Of a stretch of 64,000 nucleotides of DNA, positions 8,627 through 16,804 are shown piece by piece. Under the pieces are notes generated by a model, which worked only from the letters and a program-made list of their open reading frames with translations, did no database searches and was not told where the DNA came from. The number at the start of each line of letters is the position of its first letter. Within the stretch, counting starts at the first letter, position 1. The stretch lies in assembly GCF_022803015.1 (NCBI RefSeq), contig NZ_JAFKON010000002.1, forward strand, positions 310,001 to 374,000, written 5' to 3'. The position numbers and the translations under genes were made by a program. The stretch is from Arthrobacter humicola (GTDB lineage Bacteria; Actinomycetota; Actinomycetes; Actinomycetales; Micrococcaceae).

Positions 8627-8638
8627 TCAGACGTCTAA
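8627..8638. promoter_or_regulatory. Operator D: TCAGACGTCTAA dyad upstream of the kinase
   Basis: This is the fourth copy of the GACGTC-centred palindrome, 62-73 bp before the TTG start of the FGGY kinase. An AT-rich stretch follows it (TAATAACTAGATTA), which could hold promoter elements. Confidence 0.7.
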
Positions 8639-8641
8639 TAA

Positions 8642-8982
8642 CTAGATTACGGGTGCGGCTCCCGGCCGTCAACCCCCTCCGATGTCCTTCCGGCACGGGC
8701 ACCCCCGTCGAGGTCCCCGGCCTCACTGGCGTCACGAGCCGCTGGCCCGGGGTGCAGCCGTCAAGGACGTTGTCAAGGGCCGGCCGCGGTCTGGTCGCCG
8801 ATTGGCGCAGAGCCTAGAATCGGGCTAGGCGCACCGGGCCAAGGCACCGGCCGGACACGCCCGCCGGAGATCACGTCCATGTTCCAGCGGTGCCGATAGG
8901 GGAGGCCCGCCATGGCGGTCATCAACAGGCCCAACAGTTCGCTGCCGCGGGAACGCGCGTCCGGTGGGGGGTCCTGACCGCT
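8642..8982. other. Intergenic region between divergent kinase and CYTH-CHAD genes
   Basis: About 340 bp with no supportable gene. A TAGAAT hexamer at 8815-8820 could be a -10 element for the CYTH-CHAD gene, but no clear -35 is seen 17 bp upstream. Confidence 0.3.
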
Positions 8983-10500
8983 ATGGACACCACGGGAAAG
9001 CTTGAAATGGAACAAAAGTACGACGCCGGGACCTCTGCGGCGCTGCCGGATCTGCAGGAAATCGAAGGTGTGGACCACGTCGCGGAGCCTGTGACGGATC
9101 AGCTTGAGGCTGTGTACTTCGATACCCCGGCCCTGGTCCTCGCGGCGCGGCGCATTACCCTGCGGCGCCGCACGGGCGGGGCGGACGAGGGCTGGCACCT
9201 CAAGCTTCCCGCCGGGGCCGACCAGCGGGAGGAGATCCATGCGCCGCTGGGGCAGCCGGAGACCGTTCCGGAAGAACTGTCCGACCATCTGCAGGTCCTC
9301 ATCCGGGGCGACGAACTCGAGCCCGTCGCCCGGCTGAGTACGCGGCGCACCACCTACCGGCTTTACGGGCCGGGCGGTGAGCATTTGGCCGACTTCGCCG
9401 ACGACCACGTTCATGCCGAGGCCCTGCGGCCGCAGGGGCCGGCCGTCGACTGGCGTGAATGGGAGCTCGAACTCGTCCACGGCACAGCGGAGCTCTTTGA
9501 GGCTGCCGCCGCAACTCTGACGTCTACCGGAGCCGGCCACTCCGCTTTTCCTTCCAAGATCGCCCGTGCCCTGGGCGATGCCTGGCCGGCCGAGTTCAGT
9601 CCCCGGACTCCAAAGCCCCGGAAGAAGGGACCGGCAGTCGACGTCGTGACCGCCTATTTAGACGCGCGGATTGGCGACTTCATCGCCAATGATCCGGGTG
9701 TGCGGATGGGCACGCCGGATGCCGTCCACAAGATGCGGTCCGCGACCCGCCGGGCGCGCTCCGCCCTGGCCACCTACCGCAAACTCTTCAACCGCTCAGC
9801 GGTGCGGGAACTCCAGGCTGAACTGAAGTGGCTGGGCCAGATCCTGGGGCCGGCCCGCGATGCCGAAGTCATGCTGGAGCGGCTTCGCCAGCACATCCTG
9901 GAGCTCCCGGAAGAACAGAGGTCCGGCCTCTTGGCCCAGATGATCGATCAGGAGCTGGTCGCAGCCCACGACGCGGGCTACAGAAACGTCCTGGAGACCC
10001 TCCGGACTGGCCGCTACTTCCGTCTCCTGGGCTCCCTGGAGGACTTCCGGGACAACCCGCCTGCCAAGCCACGCGCCTTCCGGCCCGCGCGCAAGGTGAC
10101 GGCCAAGCTGGTCAACAAGGCCGCGAAGCGGGTGGAGCGTGCCCGGAAGGCCGTCAAAGGCTCGGCCGACAGGGCCGCGCGCGACACAGCGCTGCACGAG
10201 GTCCGAAAAGACGCCAAGCGCCTCCGCCACGCGGGTGAGTCGGTCCTGGAGATCCACGGCAAGCGCGCCGCCAAACTCACCAAAGCGGCCGGACGGCTCC
10301 AGACAGTACTCGGCGACCATCAGGACAGCGTCATGGCGACCGACCTCCTGCGCAGACTCGCGGCCACCCCGGACCGGCCCGCCGATGCCGACCTCGGCTT
10401 CGAGGGTTTGCTGGAGATGGAAGAACGCATTGCCCGGAAGACGGAGAACAAAGCCCGCAAGGCAGGGAAGAAGCTTCGCCGCTTGCGGCTGCGACCCTGA
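8983..10500 (+). CDS. CYTH-CHAD domain protein
   Basis: This 505-residue protein joins an N-terminal CYTH domain (about residues 8-200) to a C-terminal CHAD domain (about 225-500). The CYTH signature ExExK is present as EMEQK near residue 8, with FDTPALVLAARRITLRRRTG and EWELELVHG as later strands. The CHAD part has the conserved histidine helices in AVHKMRSATRRARSALATYR and LHEVRKDAKRLRHAG. CHAD domains bind inorganic polyphosphate, and CYTH domains act on triphosphates. The start is the ATG just before the CYTH signature; an upstream in-frame extension looks non-coding. The gene stands alone, with the APH-like gene convergent behind it. A role at polyphosphate granules is likely. Confidence 0.88.
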   Translation: MDTTGKLEMEQKYDAGTSAALPDLQEIEGVDHVAEPVTDQLEAVYFDTPALVLAARRITLRRRTGGADEGWHLKLPAGADQREEIHAPLGQPETVPEELSDHLQVLIRGDELEPVARLSTRRTTYRLYGPGGEHLADFADDHVHAEALRPQGPAVDWREWELELVHGTAELFEAAAATLTSTGAGHSAFPSKIARALGDAWPAEFSPRTPKPRKKGPAVDVVTAYLDARIGDFIANDPGVRMGTPDAVHKMRSATRRARSALATYRKLFNRSAVRELQAELKWLGQILGPARDAEVMLERLRQHILELPEEQRSGLLAQMIDQELVAAHDAGYRNVLETLRTGRYFRLLGSLEDFRDNPPAKPRAFRPARKVTAKLVNKAAKRVERARKAVKGSADRAARDTALHEVRKDAKRLRHAGESVLEIHGKRAAKLTKAAGRLQTVLGDHQDSVMATDLLRRLAATPDRPADADLGFEGLLEMEERIARKTENKARKAGKKLRRLRLRP

Positions 10501-10523
10501 TCCTGGACGCGTCGAGCGTCGGG

Positions 10524-11273
10524 TTAATGGCCGGACAGGCTGCCGGCCATTGCGGAAACTCTGCCGCGATCCCTGCGGTACATGGCGGAGTGCTCGAGGA
10601 AATCCTCCCGTCCGGTGGCCGCAGCGCGGCCGTCCGTCAGCTCTGCCAGTTCGTCCAGCCTGGCCGCGAGGGTTTGGAACACTTGCACGTGTCCGAAGCT
10701 GACACCGTACGCGTCAATGAGGGCATCCAGGCGGGACAGCCGCTGCTGCTCTTCGGGAGCCCCGGGGCCGCCGTTTTCCCCCAGCGGCACGAGCCGGTAC
10801 GCGAGGTAGGCAAAGTCCCAGATTCGTGGTCCCGGCGAGGCCGTGTCGAAGTCGATGAGCGCGGTTAGCCGCCCATCGGCAAACACCATGTTGTACGGCG
10901 CGGCGTCGTTGTGGCACACGACTTCTGCGGGTTGGTGAGTGGGCAGTTGCCACGAGAGATCCGCCCGGGCCAGTCCGACGCTGGCGTCGTGAATGCGGCG
11001 GAGCAGGGCTCCGGCGTCGCGCAGAACGGAAGGATCCCAAATCCAGTCGGGCAACGGGTATTGTGCTGCATCGCCGTCGATGAAGCTGAGGACCTCGCGG
11101 CCATGGTCGTCCATGCCCAGTGCCTGGGGGACCTCAGTGACGCCAGCATGCCGAAGGGCTTCGAGGAGCGAATGGACGGCCGGCGTCCACGGCCCCGCGG
11201 TCCGGCGCACCGTTCGGCCGACCCGCGTGACGAGAGTCGAATTACCTCCGGTCAGAACTTCTTCTTCGTCCAT
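10524..11273 (-). CDS. Aminoglycoside-phosphotransferase-family kinase
   Basis: This protein of about 249 residues has the APH/choline-kinase fold: LTGGNSTLVTRVGRTVRR at the N-terminus (nucleotide loop), the catalytic VCHNDAAPYNMVF with Asp and Asn, and the metal site LIDFDTASPG. Substrates vary widely in this family (aminoglycosides, choline, small metabolites), so antibiotic resistance should not be assumed. An upstream in-frame ATG at 11441 would overlap the divergent exonuclease start and leave no promoter. I therefore chose the internal ATG at 11273, whose protein begins directly with the conserved core. The start is the uncertain point. The segment 11274-11439 would then be a shared promoter region. 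Confidence 0.75.
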   Translation of the reverse strand: MDEEEVLTGGNSTLVTRVGRTVRRTAGPWTPAVHSLLEALRHAGVTEVPQALGMDDHGREVLSFIDGDAAQYPLPDWIWDPSVLRDAGALLRRIHDASVGLARADLSWQLPTHQPAEVVCHNDAAPYNMVFADGRLTALIDFDTASPGPRIWDFAYLAYRLVPLGENGGPGAPEEQQRLSRLDALIDAYGVSFGHVQVFQTLAARLDELAELTDGRAAATGREDFLEHSAMYRRDRGRVSAMAGSLSGH

Positions 11274-11439
11274 CCGCCCAAATCTACCCCCGTCGACCTT
11301 TGCCCAGGACCGGGGGAGCGGAAGACCCGTCCGGTCTCCAACGGCCTGGACGGTGGCGTCGACTGCGTCACTTTGTGCCCCTCCGAAGTTGGACCGTGAC
11401 GTTCCACCGCCAGCGGGCGCATCCGTGTCAGGATCAGTC

Positions 11440-12378
11440 ATGACCGACCGCCTGATGCTCCTCGACACCGCGTCGCTGTACTTTCGCGCGTTCTACGGCG
11501 TGCCCGACACGATCCGCCGCGCCGACGGCACCCCGGTGAACGCTGTTCGCGGGCTGCTCGACATGATCGCACGGCTCACCACCGACTACGGTGCGACGCA
11601 TCTCGTCGCGTGCTGGGACGACGATTGGCGCCCGCAGTGGCGGGTAGACCTCATCCCGAGCTACAAATCGCATCGGGTCGCCGAGGAGGTGGCAGGCGCC
11701 CCCGATGTGGAGGTGGTGCCGGACGCGCTCGAGGCGCAGATTCCGATGATCCGCCGCGTGCTCGAGCTCGCCGGCATCGCCGTCGTCGGGGCTGCCGACC
11801 ACGAGGCCGACGACGTCATCGGCACCTACGCCAGCCACGCCGACCTTCCGGTCGACGTGGTGACGGGCGACCGCGACCTCTTCCAGATTGTCGACGACGC
11901 CCGTCAGGTGCGGGTGGTCTACACCGCGCGCGGCATGAGGAACCTCGAAGTCCTGACCGACGCCGACGTCGTCGGCAAGTACCGTGTGCTGCCCATGCAG
12001 TATGCCGACTACGCGACCCTGCGCGGCGACACCTCCGACGGGCTGCCAGGCGTCGCCGGCATCGGCGAGAAGACTGCCGCGTCGCTGCTCGGTGAGTACG
12101 GCACGCTCGATGCGCTGCTCGCGGCTGCCGCGGATGCAGGGAGCGGGCTGTCCACCGCAGTGCGGTCGAAACTCGCCGCGGCGGCGGATTACCTCACGGT
12201 CGCGCCCACCGTCGTGAAGATCGTGAGGGACCTGGAACTGCCGACGCTCGAGGAGGCCGGCGCGCGGCTGCACCCTGTCTCCGGCGGTTCGCGGGCCGAG
12301 CTTGAGCGTCTCGCCACAGAATGGAACCTCGGCGGTTCGGTCGGCCGGCTCCTTGAGGCATTCGACCTGCGTCGTTAG
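11440..12378 (+). CDS. 5'-3' exonuclease (PolA N-domain-like, FEN superfamily)
   Basis: This 312-residue protein is a stand-alone version of the DNA polymerase I 5' nuclease domain. Metal-binding acidic residues are seen in MLLDTASLYFRAF, ADHEADDVIG and TGDRDLFQIV. The helix-3-turn-helix DNA-binding motif is GDTSDGLPGVAGIGEKTAAS. It should remove RNA primers or flaps in replication and repair. It is divergent from the APH-like gene. The ATG at 11440 begins at the conserved N-terminus. Confidence 0.9.
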   Translation: MTDRLMLLDTASLYFRAFYGVPDTIRRADGTPVNAVRGLLDMIARLTTDYGATHLVACWDDDWRPQWRVDLIPSYKSHRVAEEVAGAPDVEVVPDALEAQIPMIRRVLELAGIAVVGAADHEADDVIGTYASHADLPVDVVTGDRDLFQIVDDARQVRVVYTARGMRNLEVLTDADVVGKYRVLPMQYADYATLRGDTSDGLPGVAGIGEKTAASLLGEYGTLDALLAAAADAGSGLSTAVRSKLAAAADYLTVAPTVVKIVRDLELPTLEEAGARLHPVSGGSRAELERLATEWNLGGSVGRLLEAFDLRR

Positions 12379-12458
12379 GGAAGTCCCCGGGGCGTGTGGG
12401 CAAATGCCGGGGCGGAGGTGCGATCCGGACCGCACCTCCGCCCGCCGGCGGCCTGTTT

Positions 12459-12635
12459 TCAGTGTTTCTTGAAGGCGTCCTTGACCTTTTCGCCGGCCTG
12501 CTTCAGGTCTGCCTTGACCTGATGGCTTTTGCCCTCGGCCTTCATCTTGTCGTCGCCGGTGGCTTTGCCGGCCGCCTCTTTGCCTTTGCCGTGGAGTTTC
12601 TCGGCGGCGTTGTGGATCTTGTCACCCAGGCCCAT
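12459..12635 (-). CDS. CsbD-family stress protein
   Basis: This 58-residue, lysine-rich, charged protein has the CsbD pattern: MGLGDKIHNAAEKLHGKGKE, then AAGKATGDD and KMKAEGKSHQVKADLKQ. Members are abundant stress-induced proteins of unknown mechanism, often under general-stress sigma control. A perfect AAGGAGG lies upstream of the ATG. The gene stands alone. Confidence 0.9.
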   Translation of the reverse strand: MGLGDKIHNAAEKLHGKGKEAAGKATGDDKMKAEGKSHQVKADLKQAGEKVKDAFKKH

Positions 12636-12872
12636 GATGAACCTCCTTAGTTATGTCGCCCCCGCGACGTGAATGCCATGGAGGCCACACTTAATTGTAG
12701 GGACGGAACCGTGGAAAGCGGGGGCCATTTGGTGCGGTCCGGGCCATTCCCGGCTCCGGGACAACAATCCAGGTCAGGCGGTCACGGTTCCAGAATACAA
12801 ATGCCGCCAGCCGAAGTTATTCGGGCAGGGACCCTTGGCAGCGGTGGCAGTGCGCCGGCCGAAGCGGCGGTG
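12636..12872. other. Intergenic region between CsbD and PadR genes
   Basis: About 237 bp between two minus-strand genes. It should hold the promoter of the CsbD gene. I see no gene or convincing repeat. Confidence 0.3.
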
Positions 12873-13478
12873 TTAGTCGGCAAGAATGCGGTAGAGCGCG
12901 CGGCGGGTGTCATCGATTACCGTCATTGCGGCATTGCGTTGTTCCTCGGTTGCCGAGAAGCGGAATTGGTGGATGACTCCCATGAGTTTTCCGACGCTTT
13001 GGTGGAACGCCGGCCCGGATCCCTCCGGGTCGGTGTTCCAGGCGTTCCCCAGCTCCTCGGCGTGATCGGCCACGTAGGCCTTGCCCGCATCGGTGAGGGT
13101 GAACTCGGTGCGCCGGCCATCACCTACGGGCGCAATGAGCTCTTCATCAACGAGCTGCTGGAGCGTCGGGTAGACGGACCCCGGGCTCGGACGCCAGGCG
13201 CCCGAGGTTTTTTCTGCAATGGTCTTGATCAGCCCGTAGCCGTTGGACGGTGATTCGGCCAAGAGGGAGAGAATCGCCGAACGAACATCGCCCCTGCTGG
13301 CCCGCCGCGACCCGCCGGGGCCAAAACCCGGTCCGAAGCCCGGTCCGAAGCCCGGTCCAAACCCGCGGCCCGGGCCGAAACCACCGTGTCCGTGGGGTCC
13401 GCGGCGGCTCCTGCCGCGCCCGAAACGTGCCTGGGCGGGTCCACCGTCCGTGAATTTGTCGTCATGCATGCCTTTCAT
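12873..13478 (-). CDS. PadR-family transcriptional regulator with FGPG-repeat N-terminus
   Basis: This protein of about 201 residues has a PadR winged helix from about residue 63: RGDVRSAILSLLAESPSNGY, then PSPGSVYPTLQQLVDEELI and the wing RRTEFTLTDAGKAYV. A C-terminal helix likely mediates dimerisation. The first 60 residues are low-complexity, rich in Gly, Arg and His, with four copies of FGPG. The start is uncertain; TTG (13499) and two ATG codons (13478, 13469) are possible, and I took the ATG of MKGMHDD. A CGATATATCG palindrome upstream suggests autoregulation. No obvious target gene lies next to it. Confidence 0.85.
   Translation of the reverse strand: MKGMHDDKFTDGGPAQARFGRGRSRRGPHGHGGFGPGRGFGPGFGPGFGPGFGPGGSRRASRGDVRSAILSLLAESPSNGYGLIKTIAEKTSGAWRPSPGSVYPTLQQLVDEELIAPVGDGRRTEFTLTDAGKAYVADHAEELGNAWNTDPEGSGPAFHQSVGKLMGVIHQFRFSATEEQRNAAMTVIDDTRRALYRILAD
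13318..13372. repeat. 12-bp coding repeats in the PadR gene
   Basis: About four tandem copies of CCGAAGCCCGGT-type units encode the FGPG repeats of the PadR protein. Such units can vary in number by slippage. Confidence 0.7.
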
Positions 13479-13544
13479 AGCGGCATCGACCTTTCTCAAT
13501 CAGTTGTGATCAATGATGGTCGCCGATTGTTCGGCGATAATTAA

Positions 13545-13554
13545 CGATATATCG
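13545..13554. promoter_or_regulatory. CGATATATCG palindrome upstream of the PadR gene
   Basis: This perfect 10-bp palindrome lies 67-76 bp before the chosen PadR start in an AT-rich patch. It resembles AT-rich dyads bound by PadR proteins and could be an autoregulatory operator. Confidence 0.45.
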
Positions 13555-13631
13555 GTGAGTATCGGCGGTCAAGAGTCGATTTACTCCGGCATCCGCTGAC
13601 TCGCGGACGCTGCCAGCCGCTGCCGTACAGG

Positions 13632-14546
13632 TCACGGATACAGCAGGTCATCGAGCAGCCGTTGCACATGCTCCGGCCGCTCGATGTTCGCGAAGTGGCC
13701 GCAATGCGGGAGTGTCACCGTCTGGACGCGTGGGATTATCTCGGCCAGTCGGAGCAGGTCAGAGGGTGGTGTGAACACATCGCTGTCCCCGCGGATCGCC
13801 AGCACCGGACACAGAATGCCCCGCCACTGGCCAAAATCGTAGTGCGCCGCGGCCCGGGCTGCCGCGGAGAAACAGGCCGGCCGGGCGTCCTCGCCAAGCC
13901 CTCGAAGAACCCCCGCGGAGATGGATGCGGGTTCTGCAAAAAACGGGAACAACAGCGGCCGCATCACGGCGGTGGACCCGATTGCACGGACCAGCGCGGG
14001 CCCTGCCGGGCCGAGGGCTGCCGCGGCGCGCATGGCCAGCAGCATGCCCAGAAACATCGGGAACCGGAACAGGCTGCGCAGTGGCTTGTCGGCCGCTTCG
14101 GACACGCCGAAGGTGGTCGCCGAAATCGCGGTCACGCTGGCGGTCCGCCCGGGCCACGCCGCGGCGATGTGCAATGCCAGGAAGCCTCCCATGGAGTGGC
14201 CCACCAGGTTCCACCGCCGGTAGCCGAGCGAGGTCAAAGTACCGGTGACGGCGCGTGCCATCGCTTCGATGCTCAAATTCGCCATCCGGGCGTCCTGCGT
14301 GGACTCGCCCCAGCCCGGCAGGTCTATCAGCACCCGGTCATGTGCCGCTGCCGGGTGAAGAAGCTCCCGGAAGGACGTCCAGGAGCCCGCGGCGCCGTGG
14401 AGGTAGACATCCGCCGTCCCGGATACGGCGTGCGGGCCCCCGGTGCCTTCCTGGACATGCACCGTGCAGGGGCCCAGCTCCGTGGCAAGGGTGCGCCGCC
14501 GCAGCGTGGCAGCCCCCGTACTTGCGGTTTCCTGCTGAACACCCAT
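13632..14546 (-). CDS. Alpha/beta-hydrolase fold protein
   Basis: This 304-residue protein shows the oxyanion segment VYLHGAAGSWTSFR, the nucleophile elbow VGHSMGG, the acidic residue in IRGDSDVFTP and the final histidine in PHCGHFANIERP. It fits esterases, C-C hydrolases and haloperoxidase-like enzymes equally well. There is no signal peptide, so it acts in the cytosol. The ATG follows AGAAGG. The substrate is unknown and the neighbours give no clue. Confidence 0.85.
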   Translation of the reverse strand: MGVQQETASTGAATLRRRTLATELGPCTVHVQEGTGGPHAVSGTADVYLHGAAGSWTSFRELLHPAAAHDRVLIDLPGWGESTQDARMANLSIEAMARAVTGTLTSLGYRRWNLVGHSMGGFLALHIAAAWPGRTASVTAISATTFGVSEAADKPLRSLFRFPMFLGMLLAMRAAAALGPAGPALVRAIGSTAVMRPLLFPFFAEPASISAGVLRGLGEDARPACFSAAARAAAHYDFGQWRGILCPVLAIRGDSDVFTPPSDLLRLAEIIPRVQTVTLPHCGHFANIERPEHVQRLLDDLLYP

Positions 14547-14660
14547 GGTCACCTTCTGTTCGTGGTCTTTGAAGGTGATTCGGAGCGGCGGGGGTGCAGG
14601 ACCGGACGCGAGGCTCGAGGCGGTGGAGGCCGGTGCGGATCAGGGCCTCCGAGGCCGCCG

Positions 14661-15737
14661 TTATCCGCGGCTCGGGGGAGGCGGTGGTCCGGCCGTCGCG
14701 GCCGGGCCGAACGTGGGGACCGTTGTCACGGAGCCCACGTTCGGGAGTGCGTGGCGGGTGGCGTGGTCGATTTCGTCGTGGATTGTGGCAAGTTCGCCCA
14801 CGTCGGTGATCGTGGTCAGGGGGATGGAGACCTCGACGTGAAGCCGGTGGCCGGACCAGCGCAGCCGGGATGTTGCGCCCGCGGGGGCGTGGGCAGTGAC
14901 AACCGCCGCCAGGCGTTCCGTAAGGTTCGGGTCCACGCCGTCCATCAGCCTGCGCCCGATGTCGCGAATGGTTCCCCAGAGGAGCACGGCGATGGCTGCG
15001 GAGATGAGCAGGCCCACGATCGGATCTGCAAGCGGAAATCCGAGCCATATGCCGATGACTCCGGCGACGACGGCCAGCGAGGTGAAGCCGTCGGTGCGGG
15101 CATGAATACCATCGGCGACGAGCGCGGCGGACCCGATCCGCCGTCCCACGCGGATCCTGTAGATCGCGACTAGTTCGTTGCCGGCAAAGCCCACGAGCCC
15201 GGCGGTGAGCACCCAGCCCAGGTTCTGGACGGGTTGGGGTTCAAAGAAACGCCGGATGGATTCGACGGCGGCCACCACGGCGGAGAGCGCGATCATCGCC
15301 ACGATGAACAGCCCTGCGAGGTCCTCGGCGCGGCCGAATCCGTAGGTGTACGTCCGGGTCGCGCGGCGGCGTCCGAGCAGAAAGGCGATCCACAGCGGAA
15401 CGGCGGTCAGGGCATCGGAAAAATTGTGGACCGTGTCCGCCAGCAGTGCCACGGAGCCGCTGATGAGGACGATGACCAGCTGGAACAGCGACGTGGCCCC
15501 CAGTCCGAGCAGGGAGACCTTGACGGCGCGAATGCCTTGGGAACTTGTCTCCAGGACGGAGTCGATTGAGTCGGCCGAGTCATGGGAGTGGGGCACGAAG
15601 AGCTCCTGCAGCCAGCCCTTGAACCCGGTCGCGTGGACATGGCCGTGCGGGCCGTGGTCGTGGTGATGGGCGTCGTCGTTAGCATGTCCGTGCGGGTGCG
15701 GGTGGACATCGTGGCCGGGATGCATTGGCCGGTTCAT
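14661..15737 (-). CDS. Cation diffusion facilitator (zinc-type exporter)
   Basis: This 358-residue protein has a His-rich N-terminus (about 15 His in the first 55 residues) and six predicted membrane segments. The metal-site residues are in LLADTVHNFSDAL (helix 2) and LVADGIHARTDGF (helix 5), the His/Asp pattern of zinc and cadmium exporters. A C-terminal cytoplasmic metal-sensing domain follows, ending in a Pro/Gly tail. The start overlaps the stop of the upstream ArsR/SmtB gene by 4 bp, so the pair is one operon with metal-dependent derepression. Confidence 0.92.
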   Translation of the reverse strand: MNRPMHPGHDVHPHPHGHANDDAHHHDHGPHGHVHATGFKGWLQELFVPHSHDSADSIDSVLETSSQGIRAVKVSLLGLGATSLFQLVIVLISGSVALLADTVHNFSDALTAVPLWIAFLLGRRRATRTYTYGFGRAEDLAGLFIVAMIALSAVVAAVESIRRFFEPQPVQNLGWVLTAGLVGFAGNELVAIYRIRVGRRIGSAALVADGIHARTDGFTSLAVVAGVIGIWLGFPLADPIVGLLISAAIAVLLWGTIRDIGRRLMDGVDPNLTERLAAVVTAHAPAGATSRLRWSGHRLHVEVSIPLTTITDVGELATIHDEIDHATRHALPNVGSVTTVPTFGPAATAGPPPPPSRG

Positions 15738-16111
15738 GCGCCGGCCTCCCTTGTGAGGCTGTGCGGGGCTGTGCTGTGATGCGGGGCCGTGCCGAGGGTG
15801 TGTTCGGCCTGGTGGATGGCGTCGGCCACGAGCTGCCAGGCGTGCCCGTCCTGCAGGCGGTAGTAGACCTTAGTGCCTTCCTGGCGGGTGGCGACCATGC
15901 GCGCCAGCCGCATCTTGGCCAAATGCTGGGAGACCGCGGCCGCCGATTTCCCGGCCTTTTCGGCCAGTACGTTGACGGGCAGTTCACCGTGGCGCAGGGC
16001 CAGGATGAGCCTGACGCGGGTGGCGTCAGCCAGCATGGCAAACACCTCCACGGCCAGCTCGACGTACTGGCTGTCCGCGGTGAGCGTGCAAGCCTTGTTA
16101 TCTGCATTCAT
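15734..16111 (-). CDS. ArsR/SmtB-family metal sensor controlling the CDF exporter
   Basis: This 125-residue repressor has the ArsR winged helix: FAMLADATRVRLILALRHGE, then LAEKAGKSAAAVSQHLAKM. The last helix, DGHAWQLVADAIHQAEH, aligns with the alpha-5 zinc site of CzrA and SmtB. Asp and three His are placed as D-x-H-(9)-H-(3)-H, with Gln where CzrA has its second-site His97. The sensor should release DNA on binding zinc or a related ion and allow expression of the exporter gene that overlaps its end. I chose the ATG of MNADNK over an upstream start. Confidence 0.88.
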   Translation of the reverse strand: MNADNKACTLTADSQYVELAVEVFAMLADATRVRLILALRHGELPVNVLAEKAGKSAAAVSQHLAKMRLARMVATRQEGTKVYYRLQDGHAWQLVADAIHQAEHTLGTAPHHSTAPHSLTREAGA

Positions 16112-16180
16112 ACGCAGATACTTACATATAACCACGCTCCACTCAAGACGGCCGACTCAACGGGATACCGTTAGTGGCCA

Positions 16181-16711
16181 TCAGAACGATTCCGGTGCGT
16201 CCGGATTCCGAAGGCTCAGCTGCCTGGCGTGGAAGTCGAAATGAAGCGTGGGGTAGGCGTAGACATCGCTGAGTGTCATCAGCGGCGTGAAGAAGGGGTC
16301 CCACCTGTCAGGAAACGGCATTGACCTGGCAAGGGTCTGCGGGTTCTCGTGTTCGAGCCGGCGGGAGAGCGCGGCGATGGTTCTATCCAGTTTCCGGCTC
16401 ATCCTGCGCCTGTTGTAGACGCGGGCGGCGGCCCGGGAACCCCAGTAGTTCACCACATCAAAAGGACCGGTGCCCGCGTTGAGGACAGCAGCGAATGCCC
16501 GGCCCGCCGGGCGGGGGAGCCGGCTGACGACGTGGACCAGCGGAAGCAGGGCGCGGACCACCATGTAGCCGAAGACCATGTGGAAGAGCAGTTCCTCGTT
16601 GGTCCAGCGGGTGCCCGTACTTTTGCGGCCGAGGTCATTGGGCGCCGCGTCCTGCAGCAGGGCGTCGAGGTGGCGGCGGGCGCGGCTGTACCCGGCCAGG
16701 ATTTCGTCCAT
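16181..16711 (-). CDS. DinB-like four-helix protein
   Basis: This 176-residue protein resembles the DinB/YfiT superfamily: an N-terminal helix with ARRHLDALLQDAAP, then STGTRWTNEELLFHMVFGYM holding the first metal-type His, and a C-terminal LHFDFHARQL with further His residues. Members are metal-dependent thiol transferases or proteins of unknown role; in actinobacteria some use mycothiol. I chose ATG at 16711; a GTG four codons earlier is possible. The gene stands alone between metal and arsenic genes. Confidence 0.7.
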   Translation of the reverse strand: MDEILAGYSRARRHLDALLQDAAPNDLGRKSTGTRWTNEELLFHMVFGYMVVRALLPLVHVVSRLPRPAGRAFAAVLNAGTGPFDVVNYWGSRAAARVYNRRRMSRKLDRTIAALSRRLEHENPQTLARSMPFPDRWDPFFTPLMTLSDVYAYPTLHFDFHARQLSLRNPDAPESF

Positions 16712-16804
16712 CGTCGGCTCCACAATGTGCCCTTCGCCGTCTCACGCCTTCAGTCGTGCCCTTATTATGTCCCGTGTCTATCAGCCTCAGGGGCAGCGGG
16801 TCTC

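Noticed and set aside
8553..8735. 60-codon minus-strand frame upstream of the kinase
   Set aside because: It runs through operator D and the kinase start in another frame and has no ribosome site.
10524..11441. Aminoglycoside resistance gene
   Set aside because: The fold is right but the family is broad, and nothing around it points to antibiotic resistance, so it is listed only as an APH-family kinase.
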